NCBI GenBank assembly: GCA_963757135.1
Contig: CAVWQE010000006.1
Location: 310,001 to 374,000, forward strand
Direction of reading: 5' to 3'
Source: Gp1-AA145 sp963757135
Lineage (GTDB): Bacteria > Acidobacteriota > Terriglobia > Terriglobales > Acidobacteriaceae
Length of the DNA stretch: 64,000 bases
Each line of letters opens with the position of its first letter. Position 1 is the stretch's first letter. This document shows, piece after piece, positions 7,705 through 15,475 of the stretch. The position numbers and the translations under genes are program-made. The notes beneath the pieces are model-generated. The model saw nothing but the letters and a program-made list of their open reading frames with translations. It was not told the DNA's origin and ran no database searches.

Positions 7705-8511
7705 ATGTTCATCGACTCCCATTGCCACCTTGATGGCCCCCGCTTCGACTCTGATCGGGAACAGGTGATTGCCCGTGCTCGCGAGGCCGGTGTCACGAAC
7801 CTGCTTGCGATTGGCACCGGAGACGGCCCCGGCACCCTCGATTGCGCAGTAAGGATAGCCGAGCAACACGATTCTGTTTACGCCACGGTCGGCATTCATC
7901 CCCACGAAGCCCAGCTAGCGAAAGATTCTGACTTCGCTCAATTAGAGCAACTCGCGCGCAATCCCAAAGTCATCGCATGGGGAGAGATCGGTCTCGACTA
8001 CTATTACGATCACTCTCCCCGCGACATTCAGCAGCGCGTTTTCATTCAGCAAATGGAAATCGCCCGGCCCGCAAAGCTGCCCCTCGTCATTCATTGCAGA
8101 CCGTCAGACGACAGTGACACCGCCTGGGAAGACTGCCTCGGTCTCATCGAGCAGCACTGGAAGCCCTCCGGCCTCGGCGGAGTCCTGCACTGCTTCACCA
8201 GCACCTGGCTGCATGCAAAACGTGCTCTGGACATGGGCTTCATGATTTCCTTCGCCGGAAACGTCACCTTTCCCAAAGCTCAGCAAATACGCGACTCAGT
8301 CACTCAAGTCCCGCTCGATCGCATGCTGATTGAAACCGACTCACCATTTCTCGCTCCAGTCCCCCACCGCGGACAACGCAACGAACCCGCTTACGTGAAA
8401 GAAGTCGCTCGTCAGATCGGGGAATTGCGAGGCGTGTCCACCGAAGAAATAGGCGCCCAAACCAGCGCGAATTTCGGCCGCTTCTTTCGCCTCCCTGAAC
8501 CCACGATTTAA
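7705..8511 (+). CDS. TatD family metal-dependent hydrolase (putative DNase)
   Basis: TIM-barrel metal-dependent hydrolase of the TatD family; characterised members are Mg-dependent 3'-5' DNases linked to DNA repair and quality control. Metal ligands are all visible: DSHCHLD at the N-terminus, GEIGLDYYY (Glu), VIHCRPS (His), LHCFTS (His) and ETDSPFLAP (Asp). Length of 268 aa is typical. The start is set at ATG 7705, which gives the canonical MFIDSHCHLD; GTG 7699 is two codons upstream and equally possible, with no clear ribosome binding site for either. It lies downstream of metG, the same neighbour as yabD in Bacillus. Confidence 0.93.
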   Translation: MFIDSHCHLDGPRFDSDREQVIARAREAGVTNLLAIGTGDGPGTLDCAVRIAEQHDSVYATVGIHPHEAQLAKDSDFAQLEQLARNPKVIAWGEIGLDYYYDHSPRDIQQRVFIQQMEIARPAKLPLVIHCRPSDDSDTAWEDCLGLIEQHWKPSGLGGVLHCFTSTWLHAKRALDMGFMISFAGNVTFPKAQQIRDSVTQVPLDRMLIETDSPFLAPVPHRGQRNEPAYVKEVARQIGELRGVSTEEIGAQTSANFGRFFRLPEPTI

Positions 8512-8528
8512 GCTCCAGACGAAAGCCT

Positions 8529-8615
8529 TTAACCACAGAGGGCACTGAGGTTCACCGAGTAATTGTGGAATCAAAAACCTCCGTGTTCCTCCGTGTCCTC
8601 TGTGGTAAAGGTTTT
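8529..8615. repeat. 'CACAGAGG' inverted-repeat element, intergenic copy
   Basis: AACCACAGAGGGCACTGAGG and CTCCGTGTTCCTCCGTGTCC followed by TCTGTGGT form the two arms. This is the cleanest intergenic relative of the segment found inside argS. Confidence 0.75.
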
Positions 8616-8691
8616 GACTCGCATTTCTCGGCAGTCTCGTAGGTTTTCGACGCCGGGAATCAAACCCGAAACTACGTTAATCTATTAAGTC

Positions 8692-9192
8692 ATGCCAGAG
8701 AACACATTTGACATCGTCAGCAAGATCGACATGCAGGAAGTCTCAAACGCCATTCAACAGGCGATGAAGGAAATCACCACGCGCTTCGACTTGAAAGATT
8801 CAAAGTCGAGCATCACCCTCGAAGCCAAGGACAATGCCATCGTCCTCCACTCCGCGGACGAATATAAACTGAAAGCCGTCAATGACATCCTCCAGGCCAA
8901 ACTGGTCAAGCGCGGCATATCCCTGAAGGGGCTGACCTATGCGCCGGTCGAATCTGCTCTGGGCGCGACGGCCAAGCAGAAGATCACCCTGCAACAAGGC
9001 ATCCCCATGGAGAAGGCCAAAGCCATCGTCCAGCTAGTCAAGAATTCCAAGAAGAAAGTTCAGGCTTCAATCCAGGGCGATCTGGTGCGCGTCAGCGGCA
9101 AAGACCGCGATTCATTGCAAGAGGTGATTGCCCTTTTGAAGCAGCAGGATTTTGGAATTGATATGCAGTTCACGAATTATCGTTCGAACTGA
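8692..9192 (+). CDS. yajQ: YajQ family nucleotide/cyclic-di-GMP-binding protein
   Basis: Small two-domain protein of the YajQ/UPF0234 family; the Xanthomonas homologue binds cyclic di-GMP and interacts with transcription factors. It begins with the conserved NTFDIVSKIDMQEVSNAIQQ and contains EITTRFDLKDSKSSITLE, KLVKRGISLKGL and VQASIQGDLVRVSGKDRDSL, ending QDFGIDMQFTNYRSN as in the family. The length of 166 aa is standard. It is flanked on both sides by copies of the same intergenic repeat and appears to be a single-gene unit. A role in c-di-GMP signalling here is inferred from the family only. Confidence 0.95.
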   Translation: MPENTFDIVSKIDMQEVSNAIQQAMKEITTRFDLKDSKSSITLEAKDNAIVLHSADEYKLKAVNDILQAKLVKRGISLKGLTYAPVESALGATAKQKITLQQGIPMEKAKAIVQLVKNSKKKVQASIQGDLVRVSGKDRDSLQEVIALLKQQDFGIDMQFTNYRSN

Positions 9193-9208
9193 TTCATTGA
9201 AGGATGGA

Positions 9209-9341
9209 TTCACCACAGAGACACAGAGCCACTGAGAAAAACGGTTCGAGGAACTTGATCGACGGAAAGCTGTGAGCTGGTGAATCAAAAGATTAATGAC
9301 ATTCTTCTCTGTGACTCTGAGTCTCTGTGGTGAAATGGTTT
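9209..9341. repeat. 'CACAGAG' long inverted repeat, intergenic copy
   Basis: TTCACCACAGAGACACAGAG (left arm) and GACTCTGAGTCTCTGTGGTG (right arm) are separated by roughly 90 bp, forming a long stem between yajQ and the prenyltransferase gene. Confidence 0.7.
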
Positions 9342-9349
9342 AACCAACT

Positions 9350-10336
9350 GTGAGCACAGCCGCCATTAACGGAGCCGAAGTCTTCGAACTGCTGCGCGAC
9401 GACCTCGCCGCCATCGAGCGCGAGTTCGGCCGCGACACCGTTTCCGGCGTGTCCGCCATCACCGAGATCGGCGAATACCTTCGCGGAGGCGGGGGCAAGC
9501 GTCTTCGTCCTGCACTGTTGCTGCTTTCATCCAAGCTGTTCAATTATGACGGGCGGGGCGCAATCAAACTTGGCGCCGTGGTCGAAATAATTCACACTGC
9601 CACACTCGTTCACGACGACATCATTGACGAAGCGAAAACCCGCCGCGGCCGTCCAGCCGCCAACACGCAGTGGGGGAATTCAAAATGCGTGTTGGCCGGC
9701 GACTGGCTTTACATGCAGGCTTTCAAAGTCGCGGTTCAGGAACGCAACTTTCGCGTCCTCGATTCGCTTATCGAGCTTACGCAGCAGATGGTCGAGGGCG
9801 AACTGCTGCAGATGGAAAAGCTGGGCAAGCTCATCTCGCTCGACGAACACTTCGACCTCATCTACCGCAAAACCGCCTGCCTGTTTTCGGTCTGTATGCG
9901 CATGGGCGCCATACTTGGGGGCGCAACTCCCGAGCAGGAAGACCAGGTTGCCCGCTACGGCCGCGACCTCGGCATGGCCTTTCAAATCGTGGACGATGTG
10001 CTCGACCTCACCGCTTCAGAGAGCGTCCTCGGCAAACCGGTGGCCAGTGACTTGCGCGAAGGCAAAGTAACCATGGCCGTCATTCACGCACTGGAGCGCT
10101 GCTCGCCGGAAGAGAAGCTGAAAATAGCTACCGTGGTCGACCAGCGGGCCTTCAATGGAGTTACGCACGCCGACGTTCTCGATATTCTCACCCGCTACAA
10201 TTCGCTCGACGCTGCGCATGATTGCGCCGCCCAGTACGCGGAGTCTGCCCGCAAAGCGATCTGTACCTTTCCCGACTCCGAGATAAAACGCGCTTTGCTT
10301 TGGGCGCCGGAGTTTGTGGTCGCCCGCGAAAAATAA
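9350..10336 (+). CDS. Polyprenyl diphosphate synthase (IspB/HepT type)
   Basis: Trans-prenyltransferase that elongates farnesyl diphosphate with isopentenyl diphosphate to make the long isoprenoid tail of a respiratory quinone. Both aspartate-rich motifs are present: LVHDDIIDEAKTRRG (first, binds the allylic substrate) and FQIVDDVLDLTAS (second). GGGGKRLRPALLLL is the IPP-binding region. Length is 328 aa. It starts with GTG at 9350, with only a weak upstream ribosome binding site. Product chain length cannot be fixed from the sequence; a menaquinone side chain is likely for this kind of organism. A multihaem cytochrome gene follows closely. Confidence 0.92.
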   Translation: MSTAAINGAEVFELLRDDLAAIEREFGRDTVSGVSAITEIGEYLRGGGGKRLRPALLLLSSKLFNYDGRGAIKLGAVVEIIHTATLVHDDIIDEAKTRRGRPAANTQWGNSKCVLAGDWLYMQAFKVAVQERNFRVLDSLIELTQQMVEGELLQMEKLGKLISLDEHFDLIYRKTACLFSVCMRMGAILGGATPEQEDQVARYGRDLGMAFQIVDDVLDLTASESVLGKPVASDLREGKVTMAVIHALERCSPEEKLKIATVVDQRAFNGVTHADVLDILTRYNSLDAAHDCAAQYAESARKAICTFPDSEIKRALLWAPEFVVAREK

Positions 10337-10370
10337 AATTGGCGCCGCCCGTGGTGTCCGAGTCCTGACC

Positions 10371-12020
10371 ATGAGACCTTGGAAGATTGTAGGGCTGACC
10401 ATATTCGTTATCGCCGCCGTAGCGGCCTTAGGTCTGGGTTTCGTCATTCAGCGCGGCTTCCGTGCGAGTTCTGAACCTTCTCACTTTGAAGCCACGATCG
10501 CCCGCGCCGTTCGTAACATCTCCATCCCTCGCCGAGAGCGTGGCGCCAAGAACCCGATGCCTCCTTCGCCTGAAGTCCTGGATGAAGGCCGCGAGCTCTT
10601 TCTCACTCGCTGCGCGAACTGCCACGGCGTTGACGGCAGCGGCAGAACGGATGTCGGCGCGGGCCTTTACCCACGCGTTCCAGATCTGCGGTCCGAGAAG
10701 ACACAGCTTCTGACCGACGGTCAAATTCACTACATCATTGAAAACGGCGTCCAACTTACAGGCATGCCTGCCTGGGGCAATCGGCATAACGCGAGTTCAG
10801 ATGACAGTTGGAAATTGGCACTATTCATCCGTAGCCTAAGCCTCCTCACCAGCAGGGAACGCAATCAGCAGTCAGCGGAGATCTCTTCAGCGACCTACGT
10901 CGGTTCCCAGGCATGCGAAAAATGCCATGCAGAAATTTATGCCCGCTGGAAGAAAACGCCAATGGCGAATGTCGTGCGCGATCCGAAGGCTCGCCCCGAC
11001 GCGATTGTCGCAGACCTGGCGCACAACAACGTTGCCAAAATCGATGTGAACCAGGTCGCCTTTGTGTACGGCAGCATCTGGAAGCAGCGCTACTTCACCA
11101 AAGTCGGCGACGACTACTTCCCTCTTCCGGTGCAGCGGGACATCAGCACTCATCAGTGGTTGAAATATTTCGTTCCTCCCACTGGCGCCGACTGGTGGGG
11201 GCAATATTATCCGGCCGACAACATGCAACGCCCTACCGGCCCCACGTGTGATGGCTGCCACTCGGTCGGGTATGACATTCACACCAAGCAGGTCGCCGAG
11301 TGGAATGTCGGCTGCGAGCGGTGTCATGGACCCGGTAGCCGGCACGTAGCGCATCCCACTGGGGTCAACATCATCAGTCCGGCGCAGATGGATTCAGTCG
11401 CCGCCAACGACACGTGCATCCAGTGCCATTCACAAGGGCGTCCGCGAACCGTTCCGATCGAAGGGAAATATTACGATTGGCCTGTCGGTTACCAGGTGGG
11501 TTCGCGCCTTCAGGATTTCTGGCAACTTGAAGACTGCACTCTGGGGCAAACCAACTTCTTATTCTTCCCTGATTGCACTGCGCACAAGAATCGAATGCAA
11601 GGCAATGATTTTGCGGAGAGCGTCATGTATCGGCACGGAATAACCTGCTTTTCATGCCACGATGTTCACGGCACGGGCAATTACGCGCAACTCAGAAAGC
11701 CGGCCGGCCAGATTTGCCTCGACTGCCATAGCGCCGGATCGCCAAACGGCCCACGAACCGCAACCCTCGCTGAGCATACCCACCACAAAGACGGCAGTGC
11801 CGGCAGCCAATGCGTGGCGTGTCACATGCCGCTAATTGAGACTGAAGGAGTACCCGGTGCATTTGTCCACGCACACACCTTCCGATTCATCTCGCCTGCG
11901 ATGACCGACAAATACAAGATTCCTAATCCCTGCACCAGTTGTCACACGGACAAGTCCACCGCCTGGGCGATAGCCAGAATGAGACAGTGGCCTGAGCGTT
12001 CACCGTGGCGGCTCGAATGA
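10371..12020 (+). CDS. Membrane-anchored nonahaem c-type cytochrome
   Basis: Exported electron-transfer protein of 549 aa. An N-terminal membrane anchor or signal (about residues 4-28, KIVGLTIFVIAAVAALGLGF) is followed by a mono-haem class I cytochrome c domain (CANCHG near residue 81, with GMPAWG as possible Met ligand). Then comes a multihaem region of the c554/NrfB-like kind. Nine CxxCH motifs are visible: CANCH, CEKCH, CDGCH, CERCH, CIQCH, CFSCH, CLDCH, CVACH, CTSCH. The start is taken at ATG 10371, where the anchor begins; a GTG at 10314 would overlap the previous gene. No partner dehydrogenase or maturation gene is adjacent, so the redox partner is unknown. Single-domain multihaem proteins of this sort are common in Acidobacteriota. 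Confidence 0.88.
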   Translation: MRPWKIVGLTIFVIAAVAALGLGFVIQRGFRASSEPSHFEATIARAVRNISIPRRERGAKNPMPPSPEVLDEGRELFLTRCANCHGVDGSGRTDVGAGLYPRVPDLRSEKTQLLTDGQIHYIIENGVQLTGMPAWGNRHNASSDDSWKLALFIRSLSLLTSRERNQQSAEISSATYVGSQACEKCHAEIYARWKKTPMANVVRDPKARPDAIVADLAHNNVAKIDVNQVAFVYGSIWKQRYFTKVGDDYFPLPVQRDISTHQWLKYFVPPTGADWWGQYYPADNMQRPTGPTCDGCHSVGYDIHTKQVAEWNVGCERCHGPGSRHVAHPTGVNIISPAQMDSVAANDTCIQCHSQGRPRTVPIEGKYYDWPVGYQVGSRLQDFWQLEDCTLGQTNFLFFPDCTAHKNRMQGNDFAESVMYRHGITCFSCHDVHGTGNYAQLRKPAGQICLDCHSAGSPNGPRTATLAEHTHHKDGSAGSQCVACHMPLIETEGVPGAFVHAHTFRFISPAMTDKYKIPNPCTSCHTDKSTAWAIARMRQWPERSPWRLE

Positions 12021-12149
12021 TGGTGGGCAATAAAAATAGTTGCGCAGAGGTTGTAACATTTGTGCGATCCATGCATCCAACCGCCGGGTTAGTTCGTACA
12101 ATCAGTGGGTTCGGTTCCCCGGTAACCCAACTAAAACAGGAGATTGCGC

Positions 12150-12485
12150 ATGAAAAAGCTGTTGATCCTCACACTGGCGGCCTGCGTCGCGTTCAGCGTC
12201 GCAGCGGTTGCACAAGACAGCATGAAGAAATGCGATTCAGGCATGAGCATGGGTAAAGAGGCGAAAGCTCCTCTCAAAACCCTTAAAGGCACAGTCAAGC
12301 AGGCCGGCGACAAGATTACCTTCGTCAATGACGCCGACCAGAAGAGCTGGGACGTCATGAATCCTGAAACCTTGAAAGACCATGTTGGTCATCATGTTTC
12401 GGTCAGCGCGCACGTTTATGCAGACAAGGATTCAATTCACGTTATGAGCGTGAAAATGATGAAAGCATCCAAATCGGCAATGTAA
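12150..12485 (+). CDS. Secreted DUF5818-like small protein
   Basis: 111-residue exported protein. A clear signal peptide (MKKLLILTLAACVAFSVAAVAQ, cut after about residue 20) precedes a small beta-rich domain: KTLKGTVKQAGDKITFVNDA, SWDVMNPETLKDHVGHHVSV, SAHVYADKDSIHVMSV. This resembles DUF5818, an OB-like domain frequent in acidobacterial secreted proteins. The start at ATG 12150 has CAGGAG upstream. It is followed by a rho-independent terminator. Function is unknown; the domain name is by pattern recognition. Confidence 0.75.
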   Translation: MKKLLILTLAACVAFSVAAVAQDSMKKCDSGMSMGKEAKAPLKTLKGTVKQAGDKITFVNDADQKSWDVMNPETLKDHVGHHVSVSAHVYADKDSIHVMSVKMMKASKSAM

Positions 12486-12510
12486 TTGGCGACCAGGAGT
12501 TGATTCCAAG

Positions 12511-12532
12511 AGGCGGCTGCGGCCGCCTTTTT
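12511..12532 (+). terminator. Rho-independent terminator
   Basis: AGGCGGC-TGCG-GCCGCCT forms a perfect 7-bp GC stem with a 4-nt loop, directly followed by a T run. It sits 25 nt after the DUF5818-like gene. Confidence 0.85.
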
Positions 12533-12552
12533 CATGTACTCTGTAATTTGCC

Positions 12553-13521
12553 ATGAACAATCTTCTCGGGGCAGTTTGGCACCACGGCTATCTACTGGTG
12601 TTCTTGTTTGTTCTGGCTGAAGCTTGCGGACTTCCGGCGCCCGCGGCCCTGGCTCTGGTGGCGGCCGGTGCAGCTTCCGGGGCCCATATCTTGAGCGCGC
12701 CGGTTGCCATTGCCTTCGCGGTCCTCGCGATGATGCTCGGCGATACCCTGCTTTTTTTCCTCGGCCGCTACATGGGATGGGCATTGCTTAGCGTACTCTG
12801 CCGGTTGTCGCTGAATCCCGAAACCTGCATTCTTCGCTCGGCCGAGGCTTTTTATAAACGTGGCAAATTGACGCTGCTCTTCGCCAAATTCGTGCCCGGC
12901 ATTAATACTATGGCGCCGCCGCTGGCGGGTAGCATGAAGATGAAGCTTGGCCAGTTCATCCGTCTGGATTTCGCCGGGGCTTTCCTATACGCGGCCACCT
13001 ATACGGTAGTTGGTTATCTATTCAGGGACTTCGTGGTCAAGATCACCCGCGGTATTCAGAGCGCGAGTCACGTTCTGGCTGAAGTAATCTTGGTTGCCGT
13101 GCTGGCCTTCATCGGATATCGAATCGTGCAGTATCGCCGTTACAAAATATCTGACATTGTGCCGCGAATTGCAGTCACAGAACTTGCCCACCGCATGCTC
13201 ACTGACGAGAGAGACATCGTGGTGGTGGACGTCCGCAGCCATGGATATTATGAATCGGGCGCAGCACGAATTGCTGGTTCCATTCGGCTAGAACCTAACC
13301 GGCTCTCCGAAGAACTCAAGAACTTCCCCAAGGATAAAGACATTTATGTCTATTGCACTTGAGCACGCGAAGCTACCAGCGCCCGGGTGGCGCTGTTACT
13401 CAGGCAACAGGGCTTTCGCGCCTACGTCATCGCCGGTGGCTTGACCGCATGGCGAAAGGCTGGACAGCCGCTGGAATCGGTGCCGGAAGGCGATCTGGTG
13501 AAGCTGCCGACCTTTAGTTGA
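12553..13521 (+). CDS. DedA-family membrane protein fused to rhodanese; in-frame TGA (candidate selenoprotein)
   Basis: Residues 1-195 are a DedA/SNARE-associated membrane domain (undecaprenyl-phosphate/lipid transporter superfamily), with motifs MMLGDTLLFFLGRYMG and FAKFVPGINTMAPPLAGSMK and about five hydrophobic helices. Residues 205-322 are a rhodanese domain (IVVVDVRSHGYYESG, then DIYVYCT). At codon 270 (13360-13362) TGA interrupts the frame, giving YCT-stop-AREATSARVALLL. The frame stays open to 13521 and completes the rhodanese fold (FRAYVIAGGLTAWRKAG). In DedA-rhodanese fusions as I recall them, the loop reads YCxC, so TGA stands for the second Cys. A 7-bp hairpin with a CGGGT loop begins 14 nt after TGA. 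Either selenocysteine insertion or a recent nonsense mutation or base error (TGC to TGA). Without read-through a 269-aa protein with half a rhodanese is made. Confidence 0.75.
13377..13395 (+). promoter_or_regulatory. Candidate bacterial SECIS hairpin after in-frame TGA
   Basis: CAGCGCC-CGGGT-GGCGCTG is a perfect 7-bp stem with a 5-nt loop carrying G in its second position. The apical loop starts 21 nt after the TGA at 13360. Bacterial SECIS elements lie immediately downstream of UGA within the coding region, with a short apical loop containing G and a UGA-loop spacing of roughly 16-37 nt, so the geometry fits. GC-rich coding sequence can form such stems by chance. Confidence 0.5.
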
Positions 13522-13678
13522 GATTTAAATGTTTGCCTGGATAACAAGTTTTCGGAGTATCCAACATACGATCTTTGTGACAATCATTTGACCCTCACCC
13601 AAGCTTTGAAGACCTTGAGACCTGAATTCTGGTAGTCCATCAAACCTTCGTAAGGACACCTGCTTCTATACTCTTTCC

Positions 13679-14248
13679 ATGCCCGCTGAAGTCGAAATCA
13701 AATTTCGGATTACGGATGTTGCTTTACTCGTCGCGGCCCTGCGCCAGCTCGGACTCAAAGAGATCACTCCTCGCACGCACGAGATGAACGCTCTTTTCGA
13801 TCTTCCAGGATGCCCCCTCCGGGCCCGCGGCGAAATCCTGCGTCTCCGTCAATACGGAGAAACCTGGGTCCTGACTCACAAGGCCAAAACCAAGAACGAC
13901 GGTGGGCCGCACAAGTCTCGCATCGAGACTGAGACGCAGGTCGAGGATGGGGAGAAGATGGAAGCCATCTTGAGGGCCGTTCAGTTCGAACCTTCATTCC
14001 GTTATGAAAAATTTCGCGCAGAATGGAAAGGCGAACACGGCCACGTGGTAATAGACGAGACGCCGATTGGAAATTTCGGCGAAATCGAGGGCCCGCCGGA
14101 CTGGATCGACTCAGTAGCGAGCCAACTGAATCTTCGCCGGGAGGATTACATCACTGAAACCTACGCCGGCTTGTTTTTCGACTGGAAAAGACGTACGGGC
14201 AGCCAAGCGGAAGAAATGACGTTTGCATCCGTGAAGCAGCAGCTCTGA
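13679..14248 (+). CDS. CYTH-domain protein (class IV adenylate cyclase / triphosphate-tunnel family)
   Basis: 189-aa protein of the CYTH superfamily, whose members bind triphosphates in a beta-tunnel. Characterised relatives are class IV adenylate cyclase CyaB, thiamine triphosphatase and inorganic triphosphatase. The N-terminal ExExK signature is present (EVEIKFR, residues 4-10). Tunnel-wall charged strands LRLRQYG, LTHKAK, RIETETQV, RYEKFRAEW, VVIDETPIGNFGEIEG follow in the family order. A CyaB-like annotation is the usual one, but cyclase and triphosphatase activities cannot be told apart here. It stands alone, 157 bp after the DedA-rhodanese gene. Confidence 0.85.
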   Translation: MPAEVEIKFRITDVALLVAALRQLGLKEITPRTHEMNALFDLPGCPLRARGEILRLRQYGETWVLTHKAKTKNDGGPHKSRIETETQVEDGEKMEAILRAVQFEPSFRYEKFRAEWKGEHGHVVIDETPIGNFGEIEGPPDWIDSVASQLNLRREDYITETYAGLFFDWKRRTGSQAEEMTFASVKQQL

Positions 14249-14422
14249 ACTGCACTGACAAAACCTCCCAGGGTCTTATACCGCCCACCTGGAAAGGAAC
14301 CCGTCTTTTCCCGTTTCGGAAACGCTCACGCGGATTCCTGTTCTGCCTCGAATCAAAGCTGATATATTTGTCGAAACTTCAAATCGATCACTGACCACTG
14401 GCCATTGATTCAAGGAGCTACC

Positions 14423-14899
14423 ATGGCAGGAAAAAGCGTCAACAAGGTTATTCTCATCGGCAATCTGGGCAAAGACCCCGAGGTCAAATACACTCCGCAA
14501 GGCACGCCGGTGGCCAAGCTCACACTTGCCACAAACGAGCGCTACAAAGACAAAGACGGACAGTGGCAGGATCGCACCGAATGGCACAACGTTGTTCTCT
14601 GGCAGCGTCTGGCTGAGATCGCCGGCGAGTACCTGAAAAAGGGCGGAAAAGTTTACATCGAAGGCCGGCTGCAAACCCGTTCGTGGGAAGACAAGCAGAC
14701 CAACCAGAAGAAGTACATGACCGAAGTTGTTGCCAACGACCTGGTGCTTCTCGGCGGACGTAGCGAGAGCGGGGGAGAATCCGGCGGATTTTCACGTGGA
14801 GCTTCGGCAGGCAACAATAATTTCGACCAGCGCACTCCGGAACCCGAGCCCGCTGCGGTCGGGTCCTCTCCAATCAGCGACGAGGATATCCCCTTTTGA
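14423..14899 (+). CDS. ssb: Single-stranded DNA-binding protein
   Basis: Essential ssDNA-binding protein for replication and repair. The OB-fold begins SVNKVILIGNLGKDPEVKYT and includes TEWHNVVLWQRLAEIAGEYL and GKVYIEGRLQTRSWED. A Gly/Ser-rich flexible region follows, and the C-terminus PISDEDIPF is the canonical acidic tail that docks partner proteins. Length is 158 aa. The start is ATG 14423, with AAGGAG 6 nt upstream. It is not linked to rpsF/rpsR here. A pterin dehydratase gene follows 24 bp downstream and may be cotranscribed. Confidence 0.97.
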   Translation: MAGKSVNKVILIGNLGKDPEVKYTPQGTPVAKLTLATNERYKDKDGQWQDRTEWHNVVLWQRLAEIAGEYLKKGGKVYIEGRLQTRSWEDKQTNQKKYMTEVVANDLVLLGGRSESGGESGGFSRGASAGNNNFDQRTPEPEPAAVGSSPISDEDIPF

Positions 14900-14923
14900 T
14901 CGCTGTCCGGCCCGAGGACTTTC

Positions 14924-15271
14924 ATGCCTGACCTTAGCGAAAAAACCTGTGTTCCCTGCCGCGGTGGCGTACCTCCGCTAAAGGGCAAGGAACTGGCTGA
15001 AATACACAAGCAATTGCCGGACTGGGCGCATTGGAAGGTGGTCAACGAGCACCACATCACCAGAAGCTTCACTTTTCCGGACTTCAAACAGGCGCTGGCT
15101 TTCGTTAATCGGGTGGGGGAAGTAGCTGAGGAACAAGGTCACCATCCTGACATCTCGTTAGCCTGGGGCAAGGCCGAGGTCACCCTTTGGACCCACAAGA
15201 TCGATGGTCTGACCGAGAGCGATTTCATTATGGCCGCCAAGATTGATCGTGTCCTCGATGCCGAGTCATAG
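14924..15271 (+). CDS. 4a-hydroxytetrahydrobiopterin dehydratase (PCD/DCoH)
   Basis: Recycles 4a-hydroxytetrahydropterin to quinonoid dihydropterin for phenylalanine hydroxylase or related enzymes. It has the family layout: LPDWAHWKVVNEHHITRSF, FPDFKQALAFVNRVGEVAEE, and the active-site motif GHHPDISLAWGKAEVTLWTH. The C-terminal GLTESDFIMAAKID is also typical. The 115-aa length fits. The first ~25 residues add a CVPCRGG segment seen in many bacterial members. No aromatic amino-acid hydroxylase is nearby. Confidence 0.93.
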   Translation: MPDLSEKTCVPCRGGVPPLKGKELAEIHKQLPDWAHWKVVNEHHITRSFTFPDFKQALAFVNRVGEVAEEQGHHPDISLAWGKAEVTLWTHKIDGLTESDFIMAAKIDRVLDAES

Positions 15272-15407
15272 GGGATCAACGAAGCTGGGAGCATAAAATG
15301 TGCAGGAATTTGCAACTTCGTAGGTTTCAGGGTGCAATGGGATGCTATTACTCCATGTAAGTTGTTGTTTCTAAAGTACCTTGCTTTTGGCATTTTTGCA
15401 CCGTGAG

Positions 15408-15424
15408 TGGCACGGTTCGTGCCA
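15408..15424 (+). promoter_or_regulatory. Palindrome with sigma-54-like GG-N10-GC spacing upstream of PEP-CTERM gene
   Basis: TGGCACGGTTCGTGCCA is a perfect 7-3-7 palindrome. The GG (15409-15410) and GC (15421-15422) doublets are exactly 10 nt apart, as in -24/-12 sigma-54 promoters, and the -24 half TGGCACG is consensus. The -12 half is poor (GTGCC for TTGCW). It lies 52 nt before the chosen start codon. PEP-CTERM genes are known in some bacteria to be under PrsK/PrsR-sigma-54 control. It could equally be a repressor operator. Confidence 0.4.
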
Positions 15425-15475
15425 TTAGTAATGCGTTACTGCAGTACCAAAATAATGCCCACTAAGGGGGATGTC

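Noticed and set aside
12553..13362. DedA-rhodanese as a simple pseudogene or as a complete 269-aa gene
   Set aside because: The frame after TGA is intact rhodanese sequence and the TGA sits at a Cys-type position. I therefore list the read-through form as the feature, while keeping nonsense mutation or base error as the main alternative.
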